From Phytophthora colocasiae (Eukaryota; Oomycota; Peronosporomycetes; Peronosporales; Peronosporaceae), in NCBI GenBank assembly GCA_018806915.1, contig JAGKQI010000103.1, forward strand, positions 1,674,001 to 1,738,000: a stretch of DNA of 64,000 bases. Direction: 5' to 3'. The notes beneath the pieces were generated by a model. That model worked only from the letters and a program-made list of their open reading frames with translations, had not been told where the DNA came from and ran no database searches. The stretch's first letter is position 1. Every line of letters starts with the position of its first letter. Positions 1-10,237 of the stretch are shown here, piece by piece. The position numbers and the translations under genes were made by a program.

Positions 1-134
1 CAGCACTCATGAACGAGGCGTAGGTCAGTAAATGTTTTAAACGCATAGAATGTCGATATATTAATCTCTTCTTTGAGTCAAAAGCAGGAAACAAACCTTG
101 CAAGATAAATTAACAGTCTTGGTCTTCCAGTCTG

Positions 135-1253
135 TCATGATAGCACACGTCCAGCTAGTACATTGACGAGATTCTTGCTCTCGTGCTCCGGTACAAACAC
201 TGACGTTGGATGTTCTCCCTCCCACTGGGGTATTCGGTACGTAGGGTCCTTCATCAAGTACTGCATCATCTTCTCCATCACGACGTCCGTCTTCTCGAAC
301 AATCTTACACCCGTTTCCTCCGCTCGACGATCAAGTTTCGTCGTGGTTGTCTGCAGGTTCACAATACACAGAGATCCAGCATAGTCCCCAGCCATTTCAG
401 AGAATGGCTCCACCCTCAACGACGTCCCTAGTACGAGTGCTACATCAGCCGCCTCACATTCATCAATGGCCAAGTCGATATCCCCCAATGGTTCATCAAA
501 CCCGACGACATTCCGCTTCAACCGTCCATTGCCGTGTCGTGTGCGTGCTCGCAGCCTCTGCTCTACTGACCTCTTGGTGCTCACACACTCAGGATCGTCA
601 CACAAACCAGTCCATGGGAAATCCTTGGAATAAATCTTCTCGCAAGTCTCACATTTCGCCTGTGTAGCATTTCCATGCACTTCAGTCAAAGCACTAGCCG
701 GCACGCCACTCTTTAGGTGCAGATTATCCACGTTTTGGGACACAACATGCTTCAGGTAGCCCAGTCGATGGAGTTCATACAGAGCCATGTGGGTCGGGGA
801 CGGCACCAAACTGTTAAAATCTGGGATTTTCACCTGAATTTCTTGATTCTCACCATCATTCTCGTCCCCTTCACTGCTCTCGTCGTTGTCCTCGTCCGTC
901 TTCTGTCGTTTCTTGGCTTTAAGCTTGAAGTTCCTAGTACGGATACCATGCTCTCCTCGATAATCTGGAATACCCACAGACGTACTAATACCAGCACCCG
1001 TAAAAGCTACCAAGTGCTTGGAATTAGCAATGAGTTCTGCCAATTTCCGGCATTTTTCATCGATATTGTTTTCAGTCGTCAAGTCTTCGGACTTAATGGA
1101 AGGTGGAGAGTTCTGTAAACTCTGCAAGTAAAAATCACGTCGGGCTGAACGTAGCAGAGCTTTCATAGGCGCCAGTTGATAGTCGTGAGCTGCAGGGAGA
1201 TAGTCTTCATCACTTGGAGAACGGCATCGCTTAAGCGCAGACGCAGCCAGCAT
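135..1253 (-). CDS. Sirtuin, class IV-like (SIRT6/SIRT7 type) NAD-dependent deacylase
   Basis: Single-exon gene, 372 aa. Sirtuins remove acyl groups from lysines using NAD; class IV members act mainly in the nucleus on chromatin. Seen: the NAD-binding GAGIS motif at residues 86-90 followed by GIPDYRG, the QNVDNLH motif at 173-179, the catalytic His in EVHGN (His193), four zinc cysteines (201, 204, 218, 223) and GTSLRV at 276-281. The IPDYRG form and the short zinc module suit SIRT6/7-type enzymes better than SIRT1-3. An insertion at about 105-142 is very acidic and follows a KAKKRQK stretch that could be a nuclear signal. It breaks the core between the NAD motif and the QNVDN motif and is probably a surface loop. 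The first Met gives a plausible 80-residue N-terminal tail. The downstream neighbour on the same strand is an acetyl-CoA synthetase. The exact subclass is less certain than the family. Confidence 0.9.
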   Translation of the reverse strand: MLAASALKRCRSPSDEDYLPAAHDYQLAPMKALLRSARRDFYLQSLQNSPPSIKSEDLTTENNIDEKCRKLAELIANSKHLVAFTGAGISTSVGIPDYRGEHGIRTRNFKLKAKKRQKTDEDNDESSEGDENDGENQEIQVKIPDFNSLVPSPTHMALYELHRLGYLKHVVSQNVDNLHLKSGVPASALTEVHGNATQAKCETCEKIYSKDFPWTGLCDDPECVSTKRSVEQRLRARTRHGNGRLKRNVVGFDEPLGDIDLAIDECEAADVALVLGTSLRVEPFSEMAGDYAGSLCIVNLQTTTTKLDRRAEETGVRLFEKTDVVMEKMMQYLMKDPTYRIPQWEGEHPTSVFVPEHESKNLVNVLAGRVLS

Positions 1254-1526
1254 AATACTGACAAGGATGGTTAACTCTTTAAGCCACTGGTGCGATGAGG
1301 TTGTCTAAATTATGAGTGGGAAACGACGCAAAAGAGTCCAGCGTAAATGATGTGGAGCACATGACTTCGATGGTCGAAAGTTGAAGTGAGTACGTCCCTT
1401 TCTATCGATTATGCTTCAACGTGGTAATTCAATGAAAGGGTTATCGACTTAATCCAAAGGAATTGATTGATTGATACGCTTAATACTACAACAACATGCA
1501 CTTACGCAATAATTCACTACTGTCCC

Positions 1527-3509
1527 TTAGAACGACTTGCCCACCAGCGCCGCCTTCGTGTTCTTGATCAGAGTTGGGACCACTGACGGGTCGGACAGAG
1601 TGGAAACATCCCCCAACGAGTCTTCTTCACCGTGTGAAATTTTACGCAGCACACGACGCATGATCTTGCCACTACGCGTCTTCGGTAGACCTGGAACTAG
1701 TACGATCAGATCGGGCGTCGCGAACGCGCCAATGTGTGCACGCACTTGGATCACCAACTCCTTCTGCACTTCAGGCGATGGTTTCACGCCGTCTACCAAC
1801 GTTACGAAGCAACAGATACCTTCACCCTTGATACGGTGAGGAATTCCAATCACAGCAGCTTCAGCAACAACGTTGTGCCCGACTAAAGTGCTTTCGATCT
1901 CCGCCGTGCCGATACGGTGGCCGGATGTGCACAACACGTCGTCAATACGACCAGTGATGAAGTAGTAGCCGTCCTTGTCACGACGACAGCCGTCTCCAGT
2001 GAAGTACAGACCTTGATGCGTCGACATGTACACCTGCAGGTAGCGGTTGTGGTCGCCGTACACAGTACGAGCCATACCTGGCCACGGCGAACGGATGCAT
2101 AACTGACCTTCAATGTCGTTGCCCTTGATTTCATTACCATGTTCATCGGTAACGACGAAATCAATACCGAAGAACGGCTTGGTGCACGATCCAGGCTTCA
2201 TCGGGGTAGCTCCAGGAAGACCAACACCAATGTGTCCGCCAGTCTCCGTCTGCCAGTATGTATCGGCGACGTAGCACTGACGGTTGCCTACAACCTCATA
2301 GTACCATTTCCACGCTTCCGGGTTGATCGGTTCACCCACGCTTCCAAGGATCTTCAGACTCGACAGGTCATACTCACGGACTTTGTCGTTACCGCGGGCC
2401 ATCAACGCGCGGATAGCAGTGGGAGCCGTGTAGAATTTGGTCACCTTGTGGCGCTGTACCAAATCCCAGTAGCGACCGTGGTCCGGGTACATGGGTGTGC
2501 TCTCAAACATGACAGTGGTCACACCGTTAGCGAGAGGACCGTAAATGATGTAGCTGTGACCAGTAATCCATCCTGCGTCCGCAACACACGCGAAGATATC
2601 GTCGTCATGTAGGTCAAACGTGTACTTGGCCGTCAGCATCGTGTACAACAAGTAACCGGCCGTCGTGTGCGCGATCCCCTTAGGCGTACCGGTCGATCCA
2701 GACGTGTACAAAATGAACATGAGATCCTCTGAGTTCATGAATTCAGCTGGGCAGTACGGCCGGTGACGTAGCAGTTCCTCATCCATGTCCACGTCGATCT
2801 TCGGGTTCATCTTGACTTCTGGGTTGTGTGTGCGCTTAAATACAAACACTTTCTTGACGAAGTCAAGTCCGTTCACGGCGTGGTCCACAATCTGCTTCAG
2901 TGGCAGTGTACGACCGCCACGTTTGCCCTCATCGGCTGTGAACACCCACTGCGAGCGCGCGTCCACCACGCGGTCACGTAGTGAGTCAGCAGAGAAGCCA
3001 GCGAACACGACGCTGTGTACAGCACCGATACGCGTACAGGCCAGCATGACGAACGCAACTTCCGGGATCATCGGCATGTAAATGGCCACAGTGTCACCAC
3101 GTCTGACACCGGCGTGCTTCATCGCATTAGCGATACGGCACGTCTCCTCCAATAGCTCCGTGTACGTGATGTTGCGGCCTTCTCCGATCTCATCAGCCTC
3201 CCAAATGATAGCCGTCTTGTTCGGATGCTTCTTGACGTGACGGTCGATGCAGTTGACACTGACGTTCGTCTCTCCATTGAGGAACCACGCGGTGTCACCT
3301 TTGTTGACAGTGCCGACGACTGCCTGGTCGAATTTGCGGAACCAGTCGAGATTGGTGCGGCCCATCTCGCCCCAGAAGCCTTCCGGGTCTTCAAGCGAGC
3401 GTTTGTACATGGCCTCGTACTGCTCCATGCTCTGCACGTGCGCCGTCTTGGCGAAACCTTCAGGGACCGGGTAGACCCCGTTGAAGCTCACACCGGCGCT
3501 ATCTCCCAT
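1527..3509 (-). CDS. Acetyl-CoA synthetase, paralogue 1 (AMP-forming)
   Basis: 660 aa. Makes acetyl-CoA from acetate, ATP and CoA through acetyl-AMP, normally in the cytosol or nucleus. Seen: the phosphate-binding YTSGSTGTPKG at 268-278, the adenine-binding DTYWQTETGG at 416-425, the hinge/ATP region around GDGCRRDKDGYYF at 505-517, SGHRIGTAE at 529-537, and PKTRSGKI with the catalytic Lys615. The length is that of the whole family. The frame is open 41 codons further upstream, but the start at 3509 is preferred: it aligns exactly with the starts of both neighbouring paralogues (MGDSxGxSxNG), and an oomycete initiator lies between the two candidate starts at 3562-3568. The C-terminus (GKSF) is not an obvious peroxisomal signal. 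Parts of the sequence are identical at the DNA level to paralogue 2, which suggests gene conversion. Confidence 0.95.
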   Translation of the reverse strand: MGDSAGVSFNGVYPVPEGFAKTAHVQSMEQYEAMYKRSLEDPEGFWGEMGRTNLDWFRKFDQAVVGTVNKGDTAWFLNGETNVSVNCIDRHVKKHPNKTAIIWEADEIGEGRNITYTELLEETCRIANAMKHAGVRRGDTVAIYMPMIPEVAFVMLACTRIGAVHSVVFAGFSADSLRDRVVDARSQWVFTADEGKRGGRTLPLKQIVDHAVNGLDFVKKVFVFKRTHNPEVKMNPKIDVDMDEELLRHRPYCPAEFMNSEDLMFILYTSGSTGTPKGIAHTTAGYLLYTMLTAKYTFDLHDDDIFACVADAGWITGHSYIIYGPLANGVTTVMFESTPMYPDHGRYWDLVQRHKVTKFYTAPTAIRALMARGNDKVREYDLSSLKILGSVGEPINPEAWKWYYEVVGNRQCYVADTYWQTETGGHIGVGLPGATPMKPGSCTKPFFGIDFVVTDEHGNEIKGNDIEGQLCIRSPWPGMARTVYGDHNRYLQVYMSTHQGLYFTGDGCRRDKDGYYFITGRIDDVLCTSGHRIGTAEIESTLVGHNVVAEAAVIGIPHRIKGEGICCFVTLVDGVKPSPEVQKELVIQVRAHIGAFATPDLIVLVPGLPKTRSGKIMRRVLRKISHGEEDSLGDVSTLSDPSVVPTLIKNTKAALVGKSF

Positions 3510-4857
3510 ACGTGTTAATAGCTTGTGTTTATATCGACTTGAGTAGGTTGGAGCAGATTCCGAAATGAACAACAGGACCAGCGGACTCGAATGCCGTTGG
3601 GTCCTTATGTCTGCACCCTTCCCAGTCCTCATGACGGTTTAGTTCAACGTGCGAGAAGAGCCACGTGAGAGGGGCTGAGTCTAGAGACACAGACTGGATC
3701 GGTTCACTAGCCAAACGCTGTTAAACTCGACTTCAACGTCCCCACCGAAGCAAATGCAAAGTCATCACGTGAAACGCTGCGTCGAGTCACTCATCACTAG
3801 CGATGAGCCGAAGTCTTTAGCTTGGACGTCGCTAGCTGCTCGACTTTGACGTGAAACGATTTGGACTCCTATTTAACCGTACTCACGTCGATTCTCCGTA
3901 CTGGTTAAACATGCATTTCAGGTGAATACCCCGTCGCTAAGTGTCAACGGCAACGACAAGTACGGTATCCTTATCCTGCGGACCGCAAGTAATCTCCCGG
4001 CGTCGGTCCTGCCAGCAGATGGCCTGCAAGTGATGGCAAGGCAAAGCAGCAGTCCAGGCTGTGTGCAGGCCGCTTGTCAGGACAAGAAACTTCAACGTGG
4101 CTACTGTTGCTCGGCCCGGTGGTGTGGCCTGTAGCCTGTTGTTGTTGCTGGTTCTCGTACCAACTCCATAGCGATGGACGATTGATTAGGTAGAAAAAAT
4201 TAACCAGTTGGTTCACTTCAGTCGTGAAGTTTGCGGCGGAACGGCGAGGTCTATCGGTATCAAATGAAAGCGATAGCGAAGGCAAGTTGAAGTCGACTGC
4301 AAGTTGCTGTTGTCGGCGGTCAATCAGTGGCTCGCAATGTAGTCTTGCGTGTCAAACGAATACTGAGCAACACTGTAATCGTACTTAGCTGAATTCATAC
4401 TTTACTCAAGCTTATTTTTTTAACGGCTGGTATGAAACGCAAGTTTATCGGCGGGTGGTGCAGTGTTTTTAGCCGAATAAGGAAGAAATCTCTTAAAACG
4501 AGGAACCTGCGGATGGAAGTCAATATAGCAGATGACCTTATACTGTACGGGCATCCAAGATGGGTTCAGCCACAAAGTTCAACGTGAGCTACCTGTGCTT
4601 CTTATCGCCAGGTGACTGTTCGGTTCCGACTAAAACCTGCAATGTAACATATTATTAAAAATCAAATCTATATCGTATATGATCTATTGCATCCTTCAAT
4701 TTGTTCACAATAGTCGTTGTAACTGTCCTTCAGTATATCTTCTACACCTGTCAACTATCATCTTAAGAAGACTCTTTACAAAATTTATACTAAACCCAAA
4801 CAAAGTCCATGTGCACAGGCAAGATTCTGAAGAAGTCCCCAAAGCCTTTCGCCAAAC
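3510..4857. other. Intergenic region between divergent acetyl-CoA synthetases 1 and 2
   Basis: About 1.35 kb between two divergently transcribed paralogues. Only short open frames without recognisable motifs or coding character are present. Apart from the two initiators at its edges I see no repeat, RNA gene or mobile-element sequence. It probably holds both promoters and their upstream control sites. Confidence 0.5.
3562..3568 (-). promoter_or_regulatory. Oomycete-type initiator for acetyl-CoA synthetase 1
   Basis: The minus strand reads TCATTTC here, matching the oomycete initiator YCAYTYY at all seven positions. It sits 53-59 bases upstream of the ATG at 3509, the usual distance. It supports the shorter start, because a longer protein starting at 3632 would begin upstream of this transcription start. 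Confidence 0.55.
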
Positions 4858-4858
4858 C

Positions 4859-4880
4859 TCATTCCTCACATTTCAATTTG
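4859..4880 (+). promoter_or_regulatory. Initiator plus flanking region for acetyl-CoA synthetase 2
   Basis: TCATTCC at 4859-4865 is a perfect oomycete initiator. It is followed by CACATTT and then CAATTTG at 4874-4880, which fits the CAWTTT flanking element. The ATG is at 4929, about 65 bases downstream. Confidence 0.7.
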
Positions 4881-4928
4881 CTTCATCGAGTGCACTGCTC
4901 TCCTCTTTAAAAAAACCTACGATAAGTC

Positions 4929-6911
4929 ATGGGTGACAGTACCGGTGTCAGTGTCAACGGAGAGTACCCTCCTATCCAGGAGCTGGCCAAAACTGCTCAC
5001 ATCAAGAACTTTGAGCAATACGAAGCCATGTACAAGCGCTCACTTGAAGACCCCGAGAACTTTTGGGGTGAATTGGCTCGGGACAACTTGGATTGGTTCC
5101 GGGACTTCGACCAGAGCGTCGTCGGTACAGTGAACAAGGGTGACGTTGCTTGGTTCCTCAATGGCCAGATCAATGTGTCGGTTAACTGTATCGACTGTCA
5201 CGTCAAGAAACACGCGGATAAGGTGGCTATCATTTGGGAAGCTGATGAAATCGGTCAAGGACGAGAGATTACGTACACGGAATTGCTCGAAGAGACCTGT
5301 CGTGTAGCTAATGCTATGAAGCATGCCGGTGTCAAGAAGGGGGACACTGTAGCCATTTACATGCCGATGATTCCGGAAATCGCCTTCGTCATGTTGGCCT
5401 GTACCCGTATTGGTGCTGTGCACAGTGTGGTGTTCGCTGGTTTCTCGGCTGATGCTCTGCGTGATCGTCTTATTGATGCGAACACGCACTGGGTGTTCAC
5501 GTCGGACGAAGGCAAACGCGGTGGTCGGACGTTGCCCTTGAAGCAGATTGTGGATGTCGCGGTGGACGGGTTGGACTTCGTTCGCAATGTGTTTGTCTTC
5601 AAACGCACTCACAACCCGGAGGTGAAGATGAACCCGAAGATCGACATTGACATGGACGAAGAGATGAAGCGACACCGTCCGTACTGCGCTGCGGAGTTCA
5701 TGAATGCTGAAGATTTGATGTTCATTCTGTACACGTCTGGATCCACGGGAGCACCTAAGGGTATTGCTCATACGACGGCTGGTTACTTGTTGTACGCCAT
5801 GATCACTTGCAAGTACACGTTTGACTTGCAGCAGGATGATATCTACGCTTGTGTTGCAGATGCTGGATGGATTACTGGTCACAGCTACATCATTTACGGC
5901 CCGTTGGCCAATGGTGTGACCACTGTCATGTTCGAAAGCACCCCCATGTACCCGGACCACGGCCGCTACTGGGACCTCATTCAGCGCTACAAGGTGACCA
6001 AGTTCTACACGGCCCCCACTGCTATCCGCGCGTTGATGGCCCGCGGTAACGACAAGATCAAGGAGTACGACCTGTCGAGTCTGAAGATCCTTGGAAGCGT
6101 GGGTGAACCGATCAACCCGGAAGCGTGGAAATGGTACTACGAAGTGGTGGGCAACCGTCAGTGCTACATCGCCGATACATACTGGCAGACGGAGACTGGC
6201 GGACACATTGGTGTTGGTCTTCCTGGAGCTACCCCGATGAAGCCTGGATCGTGCACCAAGCCGTTCTTCGGTATTGATTTCGTCGTTACCGATGAAAACG
6301 GTAATGAAATCGAGGGCAACGACATTGAGGGACAACTCTGCATCCGTAAGCCGTGGCCAGGTATGGCTCGTACTGTGTACGGTAACCACAACCGGTATCT
6401 GCTGACGTACATGGCGACTCACAAGGGTCTGTACTTCACTGGAGACGGCTGTCGTCGTGATAAGGATGGCTACTACTTCATCACTGGTCGTATTGACGAT
6501 GTGCTGTGCACATCCGGCCACCGAATTGGCACGGCTGAAGTGGAGAACACCTTGGTGGCACACAGCGTCGTTGCTGAAGCTGCTGTGATCGGAATTCCTC
6601 ACCGTATCAAGGGTGAAGGTATCTGCTGCTTCGTAACGTTGGTGGACGGTGTGAAACCCTCGAAGGATGTCGAGAAGGAGCTGGTGCAGCAGGTTCGCGC
6701 GCACATCGGCGCATTCGCATCTCCCGACCTGATTGTGCTGGTTCCGGGTCTACCGAAGACACGCAGCGGCAAGATCATGCGTCGCGTGCTGCGTAAGATT
6801 TCGCACGGCGAAGAGGACTCGCTCGGTGACGTTTCCACGCTGGCCGATCCGTCGGTGGTGCCGGTTCTGATCACGAATACGAAGGCAGCGCTCGTCGGCA
6901 AGTCGTTCTAA
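4929..6911 (+). CDS. Acetyl-CoA synthetase, paralogue 2 (AMP-forming)
   Basis: 660 aa, intronless, the middle of three paralogues. Same role as its neighbours: acetate plus ATP plus CoA gives acetyl-CoA. Seen: YTSGSTGAPKG at 268-278 (Ala where the other two copies have Thr), DTYWQTETGG at 416-425, GDGCRRDKDGYYF from 505, SGHRIGTAE at 529-537, and the A10 motif with catalytic Lys615 in TRSGKI. The start is the first ATG after a strong initiator at 4859 and aligns with the other two copies. No targeting peptide is visible at the N-terminus, so a cytosolic or nuclear enzyme is inferred. A long open frame on the opposite strand (about 5040-6704) is a shadow of the biased codon use and is not a gene. 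Confidence 0.96.
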   Translation: MGDSTGVSVNGEYPPIQELAKTAHIKNFEQYEAMYKRSLEDPENFWGELARDNLDWFRDFDQSVVGTVNKGDVAWFLNGQINVSVNCIDCHVKKHADKVAIIWEADEIGQGREITYTELLEETCRVANAMKHAGVKKGDTVAIYMPMIPEIAFVMLACTRIGAVHSVVFAGFSADALRDRLIDANTHWVFTSDEGKRGGRTLPLKQIVDVAVDGLDFVRNVFVFKRTHNPEVKMNPKIDIDMDEEMKRHRPYCAAEFMNAEDLMFILYTSGSTGAPKGIAHTTAGYLLYAMITCKYTFDLQQDDIYACVADAGWITGHSYIIYGPLANGVTTVMFESTPMYPDHGRYWDLIQRYKVTKFYTAPTAIRALMARGNDKIKEYDLSSLKILGSVGEPINPEAWKWYYEVVGNRQCYIADTYWQTETGGHIGVGLPGATPMKPGSCTKPFFGIDFVVTDENGNEIEGNDIEGQLCIRKPWPGMARTVYGNHNRYLLTYMATHKGLYFTGDGCRRDKDGYYFITGRIDDVLCTSGHRIGTAEVENTLVAHSVVAEAAVIGIPHRIKGEGICCFVTLVDGVKPSKDVEKELVQQVRAHIGAFASPDLIVLVPGLPKTRSGKIMRRVLRKISHGEEDSLGDVSTLADPSVVPVLITNTKAALVGKSF

Positions 6912-7870
6912 GTTGGCCCCGCCTCATATTACCCCCCGCTCGTCTGTGTATTGGTAGTCGTCGCGCTCTCTCTTGGTGGTGCACGTTTATTCGCTAATGA
7001 ATTGCTCGTTTCTCAGTAGCTTCGTGAATTCGATTGTCTTCTGCTTTTGCTGGTTCAAGACATTCTGCTGGTCCAGGGCGGACCTAGAAGTTGGCGTTGA
7101 GCTCCAGGTGATCGTGAACCACAATCTTCAGTCCTGGATCTCTGGAGTTGAAGTGAGCGTCATAGATCCGCTCCGTCGCGGCTACTTTTGCGTCATGCCG
7201 TGTCGCACAACTTCAGAAAAGGAGCTGGATTGACGCGTCCAAGCACCAGATTGATGGCCAAAAGCTAATGTGGAGCAAGTGCAGGTTACCGGTACTTCAC
7301 TGTACACTAGTGTGACTTTGACATGGCTTGAATCCGATCCACGTTGGATCGGATCTCGCTGCGAGACCGAGCATCCTCATCTCATCAATCTGCGTGATGT
7401 ATGGCTCGCGGGCCCCCGCGGCGGGGGAGCTGGCCTGTACGTGTGCGTGCGAGACACTTCCCTGAGGCGGACAAGGCCGCGTTGCATGGCTCCAATTTTC
7501 GAGGGTCGATTCCTGGTTCGTCGAGGTGTTTAACAGGTCTGATGGTCGAGGATCCTCGTCGAGATCTAGGTTCCAGATCTCTGGCGGGCGTTCAGTGCTT
7601 GCACCACAGACATCCGTGTTGAGCCTGAAACGCAACGACCACCGCCTATTTCTCGCTGGGATCGTGCTGCAGGTCATGAACGCAGCATTCAATCTCGAGT
7701 GACGCGGTGACGGCCAGCGAAGGTTCGAGTCTGGGGCTGTAAAGCGAGTCTTGAGAGCAGCGCAAGGGATGACGCAGGTTGTCATAGACAGGAGGCGAGG
7801 GCCTGGAATAAAGACGGGCGTGCGCCATTTGCGACTCGCGCTCTGTGGCCGTCACAAACCGAAGAGCACC
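6912..7870. other. Intergenic region between acetyl-CoA synthetases 2 and 3
   Basis: About 960 bases. Short open frames occur on both strands, but none has a recognisable motif. There is some local sequence redundancy around GATCC/AGATCT (7540-7585). A weak initiator-like CCATTTG at 7825-7831 lies about 40 bases before the ATG of paralogue 3, but its last base does not fit the consensus. Confidence 0.45.
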
Positions 7871-9853
7871 ATGGGCGACATCGCGGGCATCAGTTTCAAC
7901 GGCGTGTATCCGGTCAACCCGGAGCTGGCCAAGTCGGCGCACGTCAGCAGCATTGAGCAGTATGAGGTCATGCATAAGCGCTCGCTCGAGGATCCCGAGA
8001 ACTTCTGGGGCGAGCTCGCGCGCGAAAATCTCGACTGGTTCCGCGATTTCGACCAGACCGTTGTGGGCACCGTGGCTAAGGGCGACGTAGCCTGGTTCCT
8101 CAATGGCCAGCTCAACGTCAGTGTCAACTGCATCGACCGTCACGTCAAGAAGTACCCGAACAAGACGGCTATCATCTGGGAGGCTGACGAGATCGGTGAA
8201 GGTCGCAACATCACGTACATGGAGTTGTTGGAGGAGACGTGCCGCATCGCTAATGCCATGAAGCACGCTGGTGTCAGACGTGGTGACACTGTCGCTCTCT
8301 ACATGCCCATGATCCCAGAGACTATCTTCGTCATGCTGGCCTGTACGCGTATCGGTGCCGCACACAGCATGGTGTTCGCCGGTTTGTCTGCCGACGCTCT
8401 TCGTGACCGTGTGGTGGACGCGAAGACGAAGTGGGTATTCACGGCTGATGAGGGCAAACGTGGCGGTCGTACGCTTCCTCTGAAGAGAACGGTTGACGTC
8501 GCTCTCAATGGTCTCGACTTCGTGCAGAAGGTGTTTGTGTTCAAGCGTACGCACAACCCGGAGGTCAACATGAACCCGAAGATCGATGTGAATATGGATG
8601 AGGAGCTGCTTCTCCACCGTCCGTACTGCCCAGCTGAGTTCATGAACGCGGAAGACCTCATGTTCATCTTGTACACCTCTGGTTCGACCGGTACGCCTAA
8701 GGGGATCGCGCACACGACGGCCGGTTACTTGTTGTATGCCATGATGACGGCCAAGTACGCGTTCGACATCCATGACGACGATATCTTCGCGTGCGTTGCT
8801 GATTGCGGTTGGATTACCGGTCACAGCTACATTGTCTACGGTCCTCTCGCTAACGGTGTGACCACCGTCATGTTTGAGAGCACACCCATGTACCCGAACC
8901 ACGGTCGCTACTGGGATTTGGTGCAGCGCCACAAGGTGACTAAGTTCTACACGGCCCCCACTGCTATCCGCGCGTTGATGGCTCGTGGTGATGACATCAT
9001 TCGCCAGTATGACTTATCGAGTCTGAAGGTGCTGGGCAGCGTGGGTGAACCGATCAACCCGGAAGCGTGGAAATGGTACTATGAAGTGGTGGGCAATCGT
9101 GAATGTTACATTGCGGATACGTACTGGCAGACGGAGACTGGCGGTCACATTGGTGTTGGTCTTCCTGGAGCTACCCCGATGAAACCCGGTTCATGCTCGA
9201 AGCCGTTCTTCGGTATTGATTTCGTCGTGACGGATGAGAACGGTAATGAAATCGAGGGTAACGGCGTCGAGGGACAACTTTGCATCCGTTCGCCGTGGCC
9301 TGGTATGGCTCGTACCGTGTACGGTGACCACAACCGCTACCTGCAGGTGTACACTGCTTCTCACAAGGGTCTGTACTTCACGGGTGATGGCTGTCGTCGT
9401 GATAAGGATGGCTACTACTTCATCACTGGTCGTATCGACGACGTGCTGTGTACGTCTGGCCACCGTATTGGCACGGCCGAACTGGAGAGCACGTTGGTGG
9501 GCCACAGCGCCGTTGCTGAAGCTGCTGTGATCGGAATTCCGCACCGTATTAAGGGTGAAGGTATCTGCTGCTACATCACGCTGGTGGACGGTGTCGAACC
9601 TTCTGTGGATGTTGAAAAACAGCTCGTGCTGGAAGTTCGTGCCAAGATTGGTGCGTTTGCAGCCCCTGACATCATCGTGATGGTTCCGGAGTTGCCGAAG
9701 ACGCGCAGTGGCAAGATCGTGCGTCGTGTGCTGCGTAAGATTTCTCATGGTGAAGAGGACTCGTTGGGTGACATGTCGACTCTGGCTGAACCGGAGGTTG
9801 TGCCTGTGCTGATCAGCGCCATGCGTTCGGCTCTGGTTGGGAAGTCGCTGTAA
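7871..9853 (+). CDS. Acetyl-CoA synthetase, paralogue 3 (AMP-forming)
   Basis: 660 aa, intronless. All AMP-forming ligase motifs are present at the same residues as in paralogues 1 and 2: YTSGSTGTPKG, DTYWQTETGG, GDGCRRDKDGYYF, SGHRIGTAE and SGK with Lys615. The frame is open for 40 codons upstream, but the start at 7871 is chosen because it aligns with both paralogues (MGDIAGISFNG) and the upstream extension has no counterpart in them. This copy differs most from the others, for example DCGWITGHSY for DAGWITGHSY, GKIVRR for GKIMRR, and a C-terminus of GKSL. It is likely a functional isoform with different regulation. Third of a three-gene cluster. Confidence 0.95.
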   Translation: MGDIAGISFNGVYPVNPELAKSAHVSSIEQYEVMHKRSLEDPENFWGELARENLDWFRDFDQTVVGTVAKGDVAWFLNGQLNVSVNCIDRHVKKYPNKTAIIWEADEIGEGRNITYMELLEETCRIANAMKHAGVRRGDTVALYMPMIPETIFVMLACTRIGAAHSMVFAGLSADALRDRVVDAKTKWVFTADEGKRGGRTLPLKRTVDVALNGLDFVQKVFVFKRTHNPEVNMNPKIDVNMDEELLLHRPYCPAEFMNAEDLMFILYTSGSTGTPKGIAHTTAGYLLYAMMTAKYAFDIHDDDIFACVADCGWITGHSYIVYGPLANGVTTVMFESTPMYPNHGRYWDLVQRHKVTKFYTAPTAIRALMARGDDIIRQYDLSSLKVLGSVGEPINPEAWKWYYEVVGNRECYIADTYWQTETGGHIGVGLPGATPMKPGSCSKPFFGIDFVVTDENGNEIEGNGVEGQLCIRSPWPGMARTVYGDHNRYLQVYTASHKGLYFTGDGCRRDKDGYYFITGRIDDVLCTSGHRIGTAELESTLVGHSAVAEAAVIGIPHRIKGEGICCYITLVDGVEPSVDVEKQLVLEVRAKIGAFAAPDIIVMVPELPKTRSGKIVRRVLRKISHGEEDSLGDMSTLAEPEVVPVLISAMRSALVGKSL

Positions 9854-10237
9854 GGTTGCAGTGGTGTATTGCAGGACGCTGGTAGGATCCAGAATTTTAG
9901 AATGAGAACGACGTAAGTATGTGTTTCCGAGGACGAGCGCCAACGAAAGCTACGTGTAACAATATACGCCATGGTCGGTAGTATTGAGACTTTAATGTTG
10001 TGTTGCGGATTTGAGTTGTTTGAAAACCGAAGAAGACAATGCTCATCTTCACTTCCGAATTTGCGACCGGTCGTTCACTTCGATCTGCCGCACAAGAACA
10101 AATCAGTGGTGCGTGGGAGTGCATCACCTAGCAGTATTGAGATCAGCTTTCCAGCGACTCTTCAACGACTCGACCTTGATTGACTATACGATCCTCTATT
10201 TGAAGCATTGCGATCTTCCTGAAAGTCGTAACGCAAC
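9854..10237. other. Intergenic region upstream of the 10.2-kb gene
   Basis: About 380 bases. TCACTTCC at 10049-10056 followed by GAATTTG resembles an oomycete initiator and flanking element. It is about 180 bases before the ATG at 10238, rather far for a direct 5' leader. Nothing else is recognised. Confidence 0.4.

Noticed and set aside
5040..6704. 554-codon open frame on minus, antisense to acetyl-CoA synthetase 2
   Set aside because: A shadow of strong third-position bias in the real gene; similar antisense frames occur opposite the other copies (for example 7646-8932) and none has protein motifs of its own.
7720..7740. tRNA-like B box GGTTCGAGTC
   Set aside because: No A box or cloverleaf could be fitted around it; no tRNA or rRNA gene was recognised anywhere in the window.
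7646..8932. 428-codon minus-strand frame opposite acetyl-CoA synthetase 3
   Set aside because: Same reason; it tracks the antisense pattern of the paralogue and has no domain.
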